In this document: positions 33,973 to 41,358 of the stretch, piece after piece
Layout: every line of letters starts with the position of its first letter
Position numbering within the stretch: the first letter of the stretch is position 1
The notes under the pieces: model-generated
Told to the model about the DNA's origin: nothing
What the model saw: only the letters and a program-made list of their open reading frames with translations
The model's database searches: none
Assembly: GCA_964510525.1 (NCBI GenBank)
Contig: CAZECE010000060.1
Span: 1-64,000 of the forward strand
From: CAZECE01 sp964510525
Lineage (GTDB): Bacteria > Pseudomonadota > Gammaproteobacteria > Pseudomonadales > JANQJO01
Length of the DNA stretch: 64,000 nucleotides
Direction: 5' to 3'
Made by a program: the position numbers and the translations under genes

Positions 33973-34042
33973 GAGGTGAAAACCTCTTCCAAAATTGATG
34001 TTAAAGATAGCAGCCAAGTGCTATCTGAATGGATCTCGAGGT
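33973..34042 (+). promoter_or_regulatory. Structured cyaA leader with competing pairing to the Shine-Dalgarno
   Basis: Two hairpins lie in the 120-bp argH-cyaA gap. The first is GAGGT-GAAA-ACCTC (33973-33986, GNRA-type loop). The second is AGATAGCA-gccaag-TGCTATCT (34005-34026, 8-bp perfect stem). The cyaA ribosome site lies in TCGAGGT at 34036-34042, the same 7-mer as the left arm of the first hairpin (33971-33977). ACCTC (33982-33986) could therefore pair with either, which would allow a translational switch. An outer ATCAATT/AATTGAT pairing (33961-33967, 33993-33999) exists at DNA level but may lie upstream of the transcript start. Confidence 0.5.
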
Positions 34043-34047
34043 CATAG

Positions 34048-36903
34048 ATGCAGTCGGCTCCCAAACCTGTCGTCAGAGACAGTATTGATCAAAAAGCGTT
34101 GTTGGCGGTTAAAAAGCGCTTTATGCAGATCAATCATGCGCGACTTAGAAGAACCATTAGCACCTTGAATCCGCATCAAGAAGTGTTCTTTGAAAGTTTG
34201 CCGATGCTGCTGCATGTCAACCACCCCTTGCTGCCTGGGTACGTGTCAGACAGTACGCCGAGTGGCATCAGTTGTTACGAGCCCAGCCGGCAACAAGTCC
34301 GTGCGGTTAAAAGCATTGCGCGAACTTTTCAGTATGAAGAGCTCGATGCTAAAGCGCCGCGTTTGATTGAAAACATTTCTATGATGGGCTCTTGTGGCAC
34401 TATTGCGCACTCCCGTTCCAGTGACATGGATTTCTGGGTGTGTCATGACCCTAATTTACTGTCAGGGCAGTTATCGGAGCTTGAAAAGAAACTCGATCTG
34501 ATTCAACAGTGGGCGGAAGGGTTAGGCCTAGAAGTTTACTTTTTTCTAATGGATGCCAGCCGCTTCCGGCAGGGGTTGCGTCGTGGCGTTTCAGGGGAGG
34601 ACTGCGGAACCGCGCAGCATTATTTGTTGTTAGATGAATTCTATCGAACTTCCATCTTAATTGAAGGACGTTACCCCGTATGGTGGCTGGTGCCTTCGGA
34701 GCTGGAGGCCAGTTACGATGAATTTGTTGAACAGTTAAGGACTGGAAAGCACATTGCGCCAGATGAATGTATTGACTTTGGTGGCATTGCGCGAATACCG
34801 GCGGGTGAGTTTATTGGCGCTGGTATGTGGCAGCTCTACAAGGGAATCGATTCACCTTATAAATCCGTTATAAAAATTATGCTAACGGAACTCTACGCCA
34901 GTGAGCACCCGAACGTTCAGCCGCTGAGTGTGAGTTTCAAACATGCGATTTATTCTGGACGTTTGGAGTTAAACCAATTAGACCCTTATGTGATGTTATA
35001 TCGCCGATTAGCGGAGTATTTCAAAAAACAAAAAGCCGATGGGCGTTTAGAGTTGTTGAGGCGTTGCTTGTATTTAAAAATCAATGAACCGATGAGTCGC
35101 CCTGAAGGTCGAGGTACCTTGAAGTGGCGTCGAGAAGCCATGGGGGAGTTGGTTGAAGAGTGGGGTTGGGACAGCGTTCAATATAAAACCCTCGATGGAC
35201 GAACCAACTGGAAAGTGCATCAAGTCAAAAATGAACGCAAACGTTTGGTGGATGAGCTCAATTTCAGTTATCGGTTTTTATCTCGTTTTGCTCGTGAGAA
35301 CCGGTCCGCTTTATTGATTGATGAGCAAGATATGAATTTGCTGGGCCGCAAACTTTATGCGGCGTTCGAGCGTAAAAGTGGCAAAGTTGAGTTAATTAAC
35401 CCTAATATCGTGCCGAGCTTAACGGAGGAGTATCTCACGTTAATTCGTGAAGAAGCTGACCCTCATTCTCAAAAACCCAGTACGTGGGTGATTTATGGTG
35501 GGCGCGTTAAGTTAGAAGAGCAAGACATTCATGAGCCCATCAAGCGTGGGCGCAGTGTCGTGGAATTAATGGTTTGGTGTTATTTCAATGGCATTGTTGA
35601 TGTTACGACAAACTTCGTCTTATTCCCCGGTTTTTCAAAACTGACAGAACCTGAAATTAAGCGCATTGTCTCAGCCTTGCAAGGCGTTTACCCCAATATG
35701 GTGGGGCCTGCTGAGCAGCAGCAATACCATTCGGCGGCGTCACCCAAGCAGTTAATTTTGTTTGTGAATATTGGTAAAGATCCAATGAGTGATTTGAACC
35801 GAAAGGGCGTTCAACGCTTAACGGATCGAACAGACCCTTTTAATTATTCAGGGTTGAGGAAAAACTTGGTTTTATCGATTGATCAAGTGTTAGTGAACAG
35901 TTGGCATGAAATTACGACCAGTTTTTATTCTTACGATAATGTGATGATTGATTGCTTATTGGATTTTTTGCGTCAGGTGCAGCGCCTGGACTTAACGGGT
36001 ATGTGTGATGTTCAGGTATTTTGCTTTTCATCCGATCGAGCAACGTCGATTGCAGAGCGTGTGGAAGCGGTTTTTAATCAGGTTGTGCAACGATTTTGTT
36101 TAACGCCAGATGCGTATCCGTGTCGCTATGTATTAGAGATGGATCAAGGATTTTATGTTTTAGATAATGAAAAGAAAAAACCGAATGCCGTTTATTGTCG
36201 TTCCAAATTAGAACTTTTAAAGTACTTAGGGCGAGTGCAGTCTAACCCTGATTTTGTGGAATTGATTTTTGATTCACAAGCGCTGTCATCGGATTTGTTG
36301 CCGGAGTTGGCGCGCTTTAATCGGCCGAATTCCGTTCAAGTTTTTTATCAAAAACTCAATATGGAAGATGTTGGTATCCACATTTTTGATGAGTTTGGTT
36401 CCTGTTTTTATTGGCAGGAACATCACATTGAAGAACAGGCGTATTTTTCTCGTTTGGTTCAGTTTATACAACGAGCGCATTCGCGAGAAAATTTAAGTAT
36501 TGGGGAATCTGAAAATGTTTTTGTACCCAAAATACAATGCTTTGAGCTGTTTAAATCGCGAAAACTCACCATTGAACGGCGTGAGTTTAAATCCAATGCG
36601 TTGGAAATTAATTATCATCCGGTGCAAGTGTTGGTTAAACAAAAAGACCCTCAATCTCATCACTATACCTTTTACTGCGATCACTTGGAATTTTCAGAGT
36701 TTGAACACGGTGATGATATTTTTAAAGTGGTCGCAGGGTACATACATCAGCAGCGATTAAACGGCGAAAAGTACCCGATCCATATTACGGATTTGGATTT
36801 GTCAGGCCTTCAAGACGACTCCAGGCATCATTCGACCAGTTTTTTCTTGCAGCAAAAGTTTGCGTTGGAAGGGTTGTTAAATCGGGCGTTGCAGTTGCTT
36901 TGA
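34048..36903 (+). CDS. cyaA: Class I adenylate cyclase CyaA
   Basis: CyaA makes cAMP for CRP-type regulation. The 951-residue protein has the class I catalytic domain in the N-terminal half: MMGSCGTIAHSRSSDMDFW (metal Asp126 and Asp128), LDLIQQWAEGLGLEVYFFLMD, DEFYRTSILIEGRYPVWWLVP and DFGGIARIPAGEFIGAGMWQ. The C-terminal half is the regulatory region. Length is above E. coli CyaA (848) and like Pseudomonas forms. GAGG (34038-34041) precedes ATG 34048. The leader has unusual potential structure. cyaY, often near cyaA, is not seen. Confidence 0.96.
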   Translation: MQSAPKPVVRDSIDQKALLAVKKRFMQINHARLRRTISTLNPHQEVFFESLPMLLHVNHPLLPGYVSDSTPSGISCYEPSRQQVRAVKSIARTFQYEELDAKAPRLIENISMMGSCGTIAHSRSSDMDFWVCHDPNLLSGQLSELEKKLDLIQQWAEGLGLEVYFFLMDASRFRQGLRRGVSGEDCGTAQHYLLLDEFYRTSILIEGRYPVWWLVPSELEASYDEFVEQLRTGKHIAPDECIDFGGIARIPAGEFIGAGMWQLYKGIDSPYKSVIKIMLTELYASEHPNVQPLSVSFKHAIYSGRLELNQLDPYVMLYRRLAEYFKKQKADGRLELLRRCLYLKINEPMSRPEGRGTLKWRREAMGELVEEWGWDSVQYKTLDGRTNWKVHQVKNERKRLVDELNFSYRFLSRFARENRSALLIDEQDMNLLGRKLYAAFERKSGKVELINPNIVPSLTEEYLTLIREEADPHSQKPSTWVIYGGRVKLEEQDIHEPIKRGRSVVELMVWCYFNGIVDVTTNFVLFPGFSKLTEPEIKRIVSALQGVYPNMVGPAEQQQYHSAASPKQLILFVNIGKDPMSDLNRKGVQRLTDRTDPFNYSGLRKNLVLSIDQVLVNSWHEITTSFYSYDNVMIDCLLDFLRQVQRLDLTGMCDVQVFCFSSDRATSIAERVEAVFNQVVQRFCLTPDAYPCRYVLEMDQGFYVLDNEKKKPNAVYCRSKLELLKYLGRVQSNPDFVELIFDSQALSSDLLPELARFNRPNSVQVFYQKLNMEDVGIHIFDEFGSCFYWQEHHIEEQAYFSRLVQFIQRAHSRENLSIGESENVFVPKIQCFELFKSRKLTIERREFKSNALEINYHPVQVLVKQKDPQSHHYTFYCDHLEFSEFEHGDDIFKVVAGYIHQQRLNGEKYPIHITDLDLSGLQDDSRHHSTSFFLQQKFALEGLLNRALQLL

Positions 36904-36916
36904 TCTAATTTACTTG

Positions 36917-37093
36917 ATGAAAAAGGCGATTGCTGAATTCATTGAACGTGAAGAACAGGCTGAAACGAAGAGACAAGAAACCTGTTCTCGCTGGGAAGAG
37001 ATTCAACAAGGAAAAACAATTGCTAATGATGCTGTTATGGATTGGCTTGACAGTTGGGGCAAAGATGAAGAAAAACCAAGGCCTCGATGTTAG
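36917..37093 (+). pseudogene. C-terminal remnant of a ribbon-helix-helix antitoxin
   Basis: The frame reads ...IYLMKKAIAEFIEREEQAE then RWEEIQQGKTIANDAVMDWLDSWG, ending with TAG 37091-37093. The start of this stretch matches the second helix of CopG-type antitoxins (SYLxREALxxYIExEE), and the remainder matches their C-terminal tail. The N-terminal beta-strand and first helix are missing because the fragment abuts the cyaA stop at 36903. An ATG at 36917 could still give a 58-residue peptide, but I judge it a truncated remnant. It is followed by a toxin stump. Confidence 0.55.
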
Positions 37094-37146
37094 TTGAAAT
37101 TGTTTGGGCCGACATAAAGAGGGTTGCGTTTATGTTTTGTATATAA
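37087..37146 (+). pseudogene. Stump of a ParE/RelE-type toxin
   Basis: ATG 37087 overlaps the antitoxin stop (ATGTTAG), the usual TA arrangement, and the frame reads MLVEIVWADIKRVAFMFCI before TAA at 37144-37146. The opening VEIVWAD resembles the first strand of ParE-like toxins. The next open stretch in another frame (YIKHMRENSFRSQKK) suggests later frameshifts or deletion. The similarity is short, so this is tentative. The remaining sequence to 37222 holds nothing else I can support. Confidence 0.3.
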
Positions 37147-37222
37147 AGCATATGCGTGAGAACAGTTTTCGCAGCCAGAAAAAAAATACTAAGGTTTTTT
37201 AAGTTGCGACGTAAAAAAGTCT

Positions 37223-37642
37223 TCATAACGTTGTTTTAAATATCAGTTCATCGTCATCAAAGTATTTAAACTCCAAAGTATTTCCCGATGGGTCGTTGAT
37301 AAAAAAAGTCCCTTGTTCGCCTGGTTTACCTTGAAAGCGAATCTTGGGGGCTATTAAAAATGCCACGCTGTGCTGTTCTATTCGGTCTATTAACGACTGC
37401 CAAGTATCTGCTTTTAGGATGACGCCAAAGTGTGGGACCGGTATGGTATCACCATCAACAGGGTTCTCTGCTAGGGATTCGATAGGTGCCTTACTGAGAT
37501 GCGCGGATAGCTGGTGCCCGAAGAAGTCGAAATCCATCCAGCGCTCGTCGTAGCGCCCAACGGAGCAGCCCAATACGGTGGTATAAAAGTGATGGGTCTT
37601 TTTTAAATCGTGAACAGGAAAGGCATAATGAAAAGGGCGCAT
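37223..37642 (-). CDS. VOC-family (glyoxalase/dioxygenase fold) protein
   Basis: The 139-residue protein is a single vicinal-oxygen-chelate unit: FHYAFPVHDLKKTHHFYTTVLGCSVGR at the N-terminus, VPHFGVILKADTWQSLIDRI in the middle and GTFFINDPSGNTLEFKYF at the C-terminus. His in YAFPV-flanking sequence, His of PHFGV and Glu of LEFKYF are candidate metal ligands. Substrate cannot be deduced. It lies between two decayed TA loci, in opposite orientation to them, in an accessory-looking stretch between cyaA and lptM. Confidence 0.85.
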   Translation of the reverse strand: MRPFHYAFPVHDLKKTHHFYTTVLGCSVGRYDERWMDFDFFGHQLSAHLSKAPIESLAENPVDGDTIPVPHFGVILKADTWQSLIDRIEQHSVAFLIAPKIRFQGKPGEQGTFFINDPSGNTLEFKYFDDDELIFKTTL

Positions 37643-37763
37643 TTGAATACCAAGTTACGTTAGATTGAATGGGTCGGAGCTATCTTTGTGAGTTCATGGT
37701 GTTGTGAATGTAATTACTTCAGCGATGATATATGTATCAGCAAAAGACGTTAATCATTATTTA

Positions 37764-37794
37764 AATAATGTACGGATTGGTGCTGTACATTATT
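37764..37794. promoter_or_regulatory. Operator-like inverted repeat of the second DUF1778/GNAT locus
   Basis: AATAATGTAC (37764-37773) and GTACATTATT (37785-37794) are perfect 10-bp reverse complements with an 11-bp spacer, 63 bp upstream of the antitoxin ATG. The inner AATGTAC/GTACATT matches the outer part of the arms of the operator at 32349-32375. Confidence 0.6.
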
Positions 37795-37856
37795 GGGGTT
37801 GCTTGCTATTGTTGTTATTATTTGAACAGTTGTATAGCCGTCTAAAGGTGATGAAC

Positions 37857-38126
37857 ATGGCGACTTCTCGTATTGATATGCGGATTGATGAAACGGTGAA
37901 AGCGGCTGCAGAAAAGGCGGCGGCTTTGAAAGGCATGAGTAGCCTTACTGAATATGTGGTGAGATTAATTTAAGAAGACGCTCATAAGGTAATTCAGCAA
38001 TTTCAGTCAGTGACGGTAAAAGATGATGTATTTGATCGGTTTATCAATGCCTGCGAGGCAGCTGAAGCCCCTAATGATCAGTTAAAAGCGGCGCTGGAGT
38101 TTTCTAAAAAGCGAAAGCTGCAATGA
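37857..38126 (+). pseudogene. DUF1778 antitoxin interrupted by an in-frame stop
   Basis: ATG 37857 follows AAAGGTG and opens MATSRIDMRIDETVKAAAEK and SSLTEYVVRLI, the DUF1778 DNA-binding domain, then TAA at 37971-37973. The same frame continues at once with EDAHKVIQQFQSVTVKDDVFDRF and INACEAAEAPNDQLKAALEF to TGA 38124-38126, the expected C-terminal toxin-binding tail. One base change therefore explains the break. The 38-residue DNA-binding half could still be made and repress, but it would lack the antitoxic part. Confidence 0.8.
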
Positions 38127-38428
38127 CGCCAGAAAAGTTCAAAAAAAAACTTCCTCGATATCCTATTCCTGTTATGTTAATTGCTCAATTGACGGTTCAT
38201 CGAAATGCCCAAGGTTTTGGGCTGGGGAAAATAACGCTTATTGAAGCCATGCAACATTGCTTCCAAATCCATGGCCACCTTCCTTCTTGTGCCATTGTGG
38301 TTGATGCGATTAATGACGGTGTGAAAGCGTTTTATGAGCAATACGGTTTTCAAGTGTTAGATGACAGTAACAAGCGTGCGCGGTTGTTTATTTCCATGAA
38401 GACAGTACACCAGCTTTTTGTTTCCTAG
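38123..38428 (+). pseudogene. GNAT toxin lacking its N-terminal half
   Basis: ATG 38123 overlaps the antitoxin stop (ATGA). The 101-residue frame begins with the central part of a TacT-type acetyltransferase (KKKLPRYPIPVMLIAQLTVHRNAQGFGLGKITL) and continues to the normal C-terminus (DAINDGVKAFYEQYGFQVL...LFISMKTVHQLF). The first 60-70 residues of the family (CGxxxLDxFL and YYTLA strands) are missing, so an internal deletion has probably removed the front of the gene. The acetyl-CoA loop QGFGLG is retained. Loss of activity is expected but not proven. Confidence 0.75.
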
Positions 38429-38534
38429 ACACTTCAGCTGATAAGAGAAAGCTTCTTTAATTTAGCAAAGAGGTCATGTTGTTGAATCTGCTCAGCGTAT
38501 GTTTGATACACTGGATCTTTGAAAAGAGAGGCTA

Positions 38535-38562
38535 TTAAAGCGCCTCGACTTAAAGTTATAAT
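38535..38562 (+). promoter_or_regulatory. Candidate promoter of lptM-lysA-dapF
   Basis: TTAAAG (38535-38540) and a perfect TATAAT (38557-38562) with a 16-bp spacer lie about 45 bp before lptM. The gap 38429-38606 otherwise contains only an open minus-strand stretch without a start codon. Confidence 0.4.
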
Positions 38563-38606
38563 TTGACCGGCTGATTCAAATCTATTTTCTTACAAAAGAG
38601 TATTTT

Positions 38607-38729
38607 ATGAGCAACTTTAAGGCGTTGTGTGGGGTTATATTGTGTCTCATCTTGGTCCACGGCTGTGGCCAAAAAGGGGACTTATATGTGCCTAAAAGCG
38701 CGATGAAAGCTCAGGTGATCAACGGATAG
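38607..38729 (+). CDS. lptM: LPS translocon maturation chaperone LptM (YifL)
   Basis: This tiny lipoprotein gene encodes 40 residues: a hydrophobic signal (LCGVILCLILVHGC) with the lipid-modified Cys at residue 20, followed by the family hallmark GCGQKGDLYVPK. LptM assists assembly of the LptDE LPS translocon in E. coli. Position directly upstream of lysA-dapF is the conserved location in Pseudomonas and relatives. ATG 38607 has AAAAGAG upstream; TAG is at 38727-38729, 8 bp before lysA. Confidence 0.9.
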   Translation: MSNFKALCGVILCLILVHGCGQKGDLYVPKSAMKAQVING

Positions 38730-38737
38730 GAAACCCT

Positions 38738-40018
38738 ATGGATGCATTTAATTACCGAGAGGCCAACTTGTTTGCTGAAGAGGTACCAGTTGACTCAATA
38801 GCAGAACGTTTTGGAACGCCTTGTTATGTTTATTCGGTTGACACGTTCAAACGTCACTTTACAGCGTTTGCCGATCCTTTGGCGGCCTCTGGTGTGCCGC
38901 ATCAGATTTGTTACGCGGTTAAAGCCAATTCTAATATCGCCATTTTAAAGTTATTGGCTGATTTGGGCAGTGGCTTTGATGTGGTGTCGATGGGTGAATT
39001 GCAACGTGTGTTGGCGGCCGGTGGTGAGGCCGGTAAAACCATTTTTTCAGGAGTTGGAAAATCCGTTGAAGAAATTCGCTTTGCGCTTGAAGTGGGTATC
39101 GAATGCTTGAACGTTGAGTCTGTGGCTGAGCTGGATCGCATTGCCAACATTGCTAAAAGCATGGGGGTACAAGCGCCCATAGCAATTCGAGTGAACCCGG
39201 ATGTGGATGCCAACACGCATCCTTATATAGCAACGGGTTTAAAAGAAAATAAGTTTGGTGTTGAGATGGGGCAAGCGGAAGCTCTGTGTCAGCAGGCGCA
39301 CGCCAACGATCACCTGAAATTGCTGGGAGTGGGTTGCCATATTGGTTCTCAATTATTGTCTGTTGAGCCCTTTGTGGAAGCCGTCGGTCGAGTTTTAGGG
39401 TTATACCAGCGGTTGCAATCGGTTGGCATTACGTTAACGCAGCTGGATTTTGGGGGCGGGCTTGGCGTTCCGTACCAAGGGGAAGAGCCGCCTAGTCCAA
39501 AGTCGTACATTGAGGCTATTGTGGCCAAGCTCGCCGAGTTTTCTTTAAACCCAGCTCCAAAACTGATGTTTGAGCCGGGGCGTGCTATTGCTGCCAATGC
39601 GGGCATTTTGGTAACTCGGGTGGAGTATCTCAAACCTACCCAAGAAAAAGACTTTGTTGTGGTCGATGCGGCAATGAACGATCTATTACGTCCCAGCTTG
39701 TATTCCGCCTGGCAAGAAATTGTGCCGGTTGATAAAGCCTTGGCAGGCGAAACCATCACTGGCGATATCGTTGGACCTGTCTGTGAGACAGGCGATTTTC
39801 TGGGTAAAGAAAGAGAGGTGCTGGTGGCTGAAGGGAGTTTGCTGGCCGTGCGCACGGCAGGGGCTTACGGGTTCACGATGAGTTCGAATTACAATACCCG
39901 CAACCGTGCGGCCGAAGTCTTGGTTGATGGAAGTGACGTGATGTTGATACGGCAACGCGAATGCTTTGACGATCAAATTCGCTTAGAAACCGTTACGCCT
40001 GAAAGGCACCGTTTATGA
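38738..40018 (+). CDS. lysA: Diaminopimelate decarboxylase
   Basis: LysA decarboxylates meso-diaminopimelate to lysine using PLP. The alanine-racemase-fold barrel carries the PLP lysine in YAVKANS (Lys62), GSGFDVVSMGEL, HIGSQL and LDFGGGLGVPY. The C-terminal domain has EPGRAIAANAG, GPVCETGDFL (substrate-binding Cys) and GAYGFTMSSNYN. At 426 residues it is normal. It overlaps dapF by 4 bases (ATGA), coupling the last two steps of the pathway in one operon. Confidence 0.98.
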   Translation: MDAFNYREANLFAEEVPVDSIAERFGTPCYVYSVDTFKRHFTAFADPLAASGVPHQICYAVKANSNIAILKLLADLGSGFDVVSMGELQRVLAAGGEAGKTIFSGVGKSVEEIRFALEVGIECLNVESVAELDRIANIAKSMGVQAPIAIRVNPDVDANTHPYIATGLKENKFGVEMGQAEALCQQAHANDHLKLLGVGCHIGSQLLSVEPFVEAVGRVLGLYQRLQSVGITLTQLDFGGGLGVPYQGEEPPSPKSYIEAIVAKLAEFSLNPAPKLMFEPGRAIAANAGILVTRVEYLKPTQEKDFVVVDAAMNDLLRPSLYSAWQEIVPVDKALAGETITGDIVGPVCETGDFLGKEREVLVAEGSLLAVRTAGAYGFTMSSNYNTRNRAAEVLVDGSDVMLIRQRECFDDQIRLETVTPERHRL

Positions 40019-40896
40019 GCATGCTCACCTTTACCAAAATGCAGGGACTTGGCAATGACTTTATGGTGATAGAGTCTTTCACGCAATCCTTTACACCCGA
40101 TGCCGAGCGCATTAGACAGTGGTCAGATCGCCGCTTTGGCGTTGGCTTTGATCAACTGTTGTGGCTTTCTCCTGCACAGGATTCGCGGCATGTTGCCTGT
40201 TATCGAATTTTTAATGCCGATGGCACAGAGGCGATGCAATGCGGCAATGGTGCTCGCTGTATAGGCCGCTTTTTGGTAGACCGAGGGTATCATACGGGTC
40301 ATGATCCTTTTACCGTTGAGATGCTCAATGGAGATGCCATTCAGATTCAACAGATATCGGTAGATCAGTATGCGATTGAAATCGGTGTGCCTGAGTTTTT
40401 ACCTCAGAACATACCCTTTGATCCAACAGATGCAACCCAAGTAAACGTGGTTGCTAATCAGCAAAATCAATATCAGGTGAGTATTGAAGAGTGCGGTAAA
40501 CGTCAAGACATACAGTTTGGTGTGGTTTCTTTAGGAAACCCGCATGCGGTGATTTTTGTCGAGGACCTTCAAACGACACCCGTTGCAGAGTGGGGGGCTT
40601 ATATTCAACATCTTACCGCTTTCCCAGAGCAAGTGAATGTTGGGTTTGCAGAACGAACTTCCGAGCAACAAATAAAGCTGCGCGTATTTGAGCGGGGCTC
40701 CGGAGAAACGCTGGCTTGCGGTACGGGAGCCTGTGCGGCCATGGTGATTGGCCGACAATTGGGGTTATTGGATTCGACAGTAATGGTGGAGCAGCAGGGT
40801 GGAAAGAGTCAGATTTCTTGGAAAAAGGAAGGCGATTCGGTGAGCTTGGTTGGGCCTGCGGAGGACGTCTTTCAGGCCCAGCTGTCTATCGCTTAA
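40015..40896 (+). CDS. dapF: Diaminopimelate epimerase
   Basis: DapF converts LL- to meso-diaminopimelate with two catalytic cysteines. Both are present: Cys76 in EAMQCGNGARC and Cys235 in ETLACGTGACAAM. TKMQGLGNDF at the N-terminus and VVSLGNPHAVIFVEDL are typical. Length is 293 (274 in E. coli). The start overlaps the lysA stop; ATG 40021 is an alternative. In Pseudomonas a DUF484 gene and xerC follow, but here the strand switches to sutA. Confidence 0.97.
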   Translation: MSMLTFTKMQGLGNDFMVIESFTQSFTPDAERIRQWSDRRFGVGFDQLLWLSPAQDSRHVACYRIFNADGTEAMQCGNGARCIGRFLVDRGYHTGHDPFTVEMLNGDAIQIQQISVDQYAIEIGVPEFLPQNIPFDPTDATQVNVVANQQNQYQVSIEECGKRQDIQFGVVSLGNPHAVIFVEDLQTTPVAEWGAYIQHLTAFPEQVNVGFAERTSEQQIKLRVFERGSGETLACGTGACAAMVIGRQLGLLDSTVMVEQQGGKSQISWKKEGDSVSLVGPAEDVFQAQLSIA

Positions 40897-40919
40897 AGTC
40901 GAGCGCTTAAACGTGGGTG

Positions 40920-41171
40920 TTAAATTGGGCGGCTGCCGTAGTTGGAAACCGGGCGCCTGGGTGGGTCCGCTAAAATGTTTTGTTCAATGATATTGACTTG
41001 ACCGCCATTTTTTAAAAACAGCTCCATTTGTTTTTCTAACTCCAAACGTTCATGTTCTTTGGAACTCAAGCTTCGATCAGAGCCATCATCAATGTGTTTA
41101 ATAACTTTGGCATCACTTTCTGCTCGATAACCGGTGATTTCAGCGGATGGTTCTCGGTTTTCTTCAGTCAT
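40920..41171 (-). CDS. sutA: SutA-like RNA polymerase-associated protein
   Basis: The 83-residue acidic protein has a disordered N-terminus, then HERLELEKQMELFLKNGGQVNIIEQNILADPPRRP and the C-terminus SNYGSRPI. This closely follows the conserved half of Pseudomonas SutA (about 105 residues; ends in YGSRPI), which binds RNA polymerase and boosts transcription during slow growth. The acidic N-terminal arm is shorter here. A strong GGAGGA precedes ATG 41171. The location next to dapF also agrees with Pseudomonas. The assignment rests on the C-terminal motif. Confidence 0.75.
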   Translation of the reverse strand: MTEENREPSAEITGYRAESDAKVIKHIDDGSDRSLSSKEHERLELEKQMELFLKNGGQVNIIEQNILADPPRRPVSNYGSRPI

Positions 41172-41358
41172 GGTTTCTCCTCCAGAAGCTCTACAAAATA
41201 ATCAACGTATCTAGTTATAGACGACAATTTTAAAAATGTGAGGAATTTCGCAGGAAAAAAATGATTTTTTTGTTGGGATTTCGGTTTTTTTGTGTAATTT
41301 TCAGTGGCAGTTACTGAGATTTAGGATAGGAACGGGGATTGAGGCTATTAGCCAAAAT

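Noticed and set aside
41230..41300. A-run/T-run pair between sutA and the kinase gene as a terminator
   Set aside because: The stem would be pure A-T with no GC core, so it is more likely simple AT-rich sequence.
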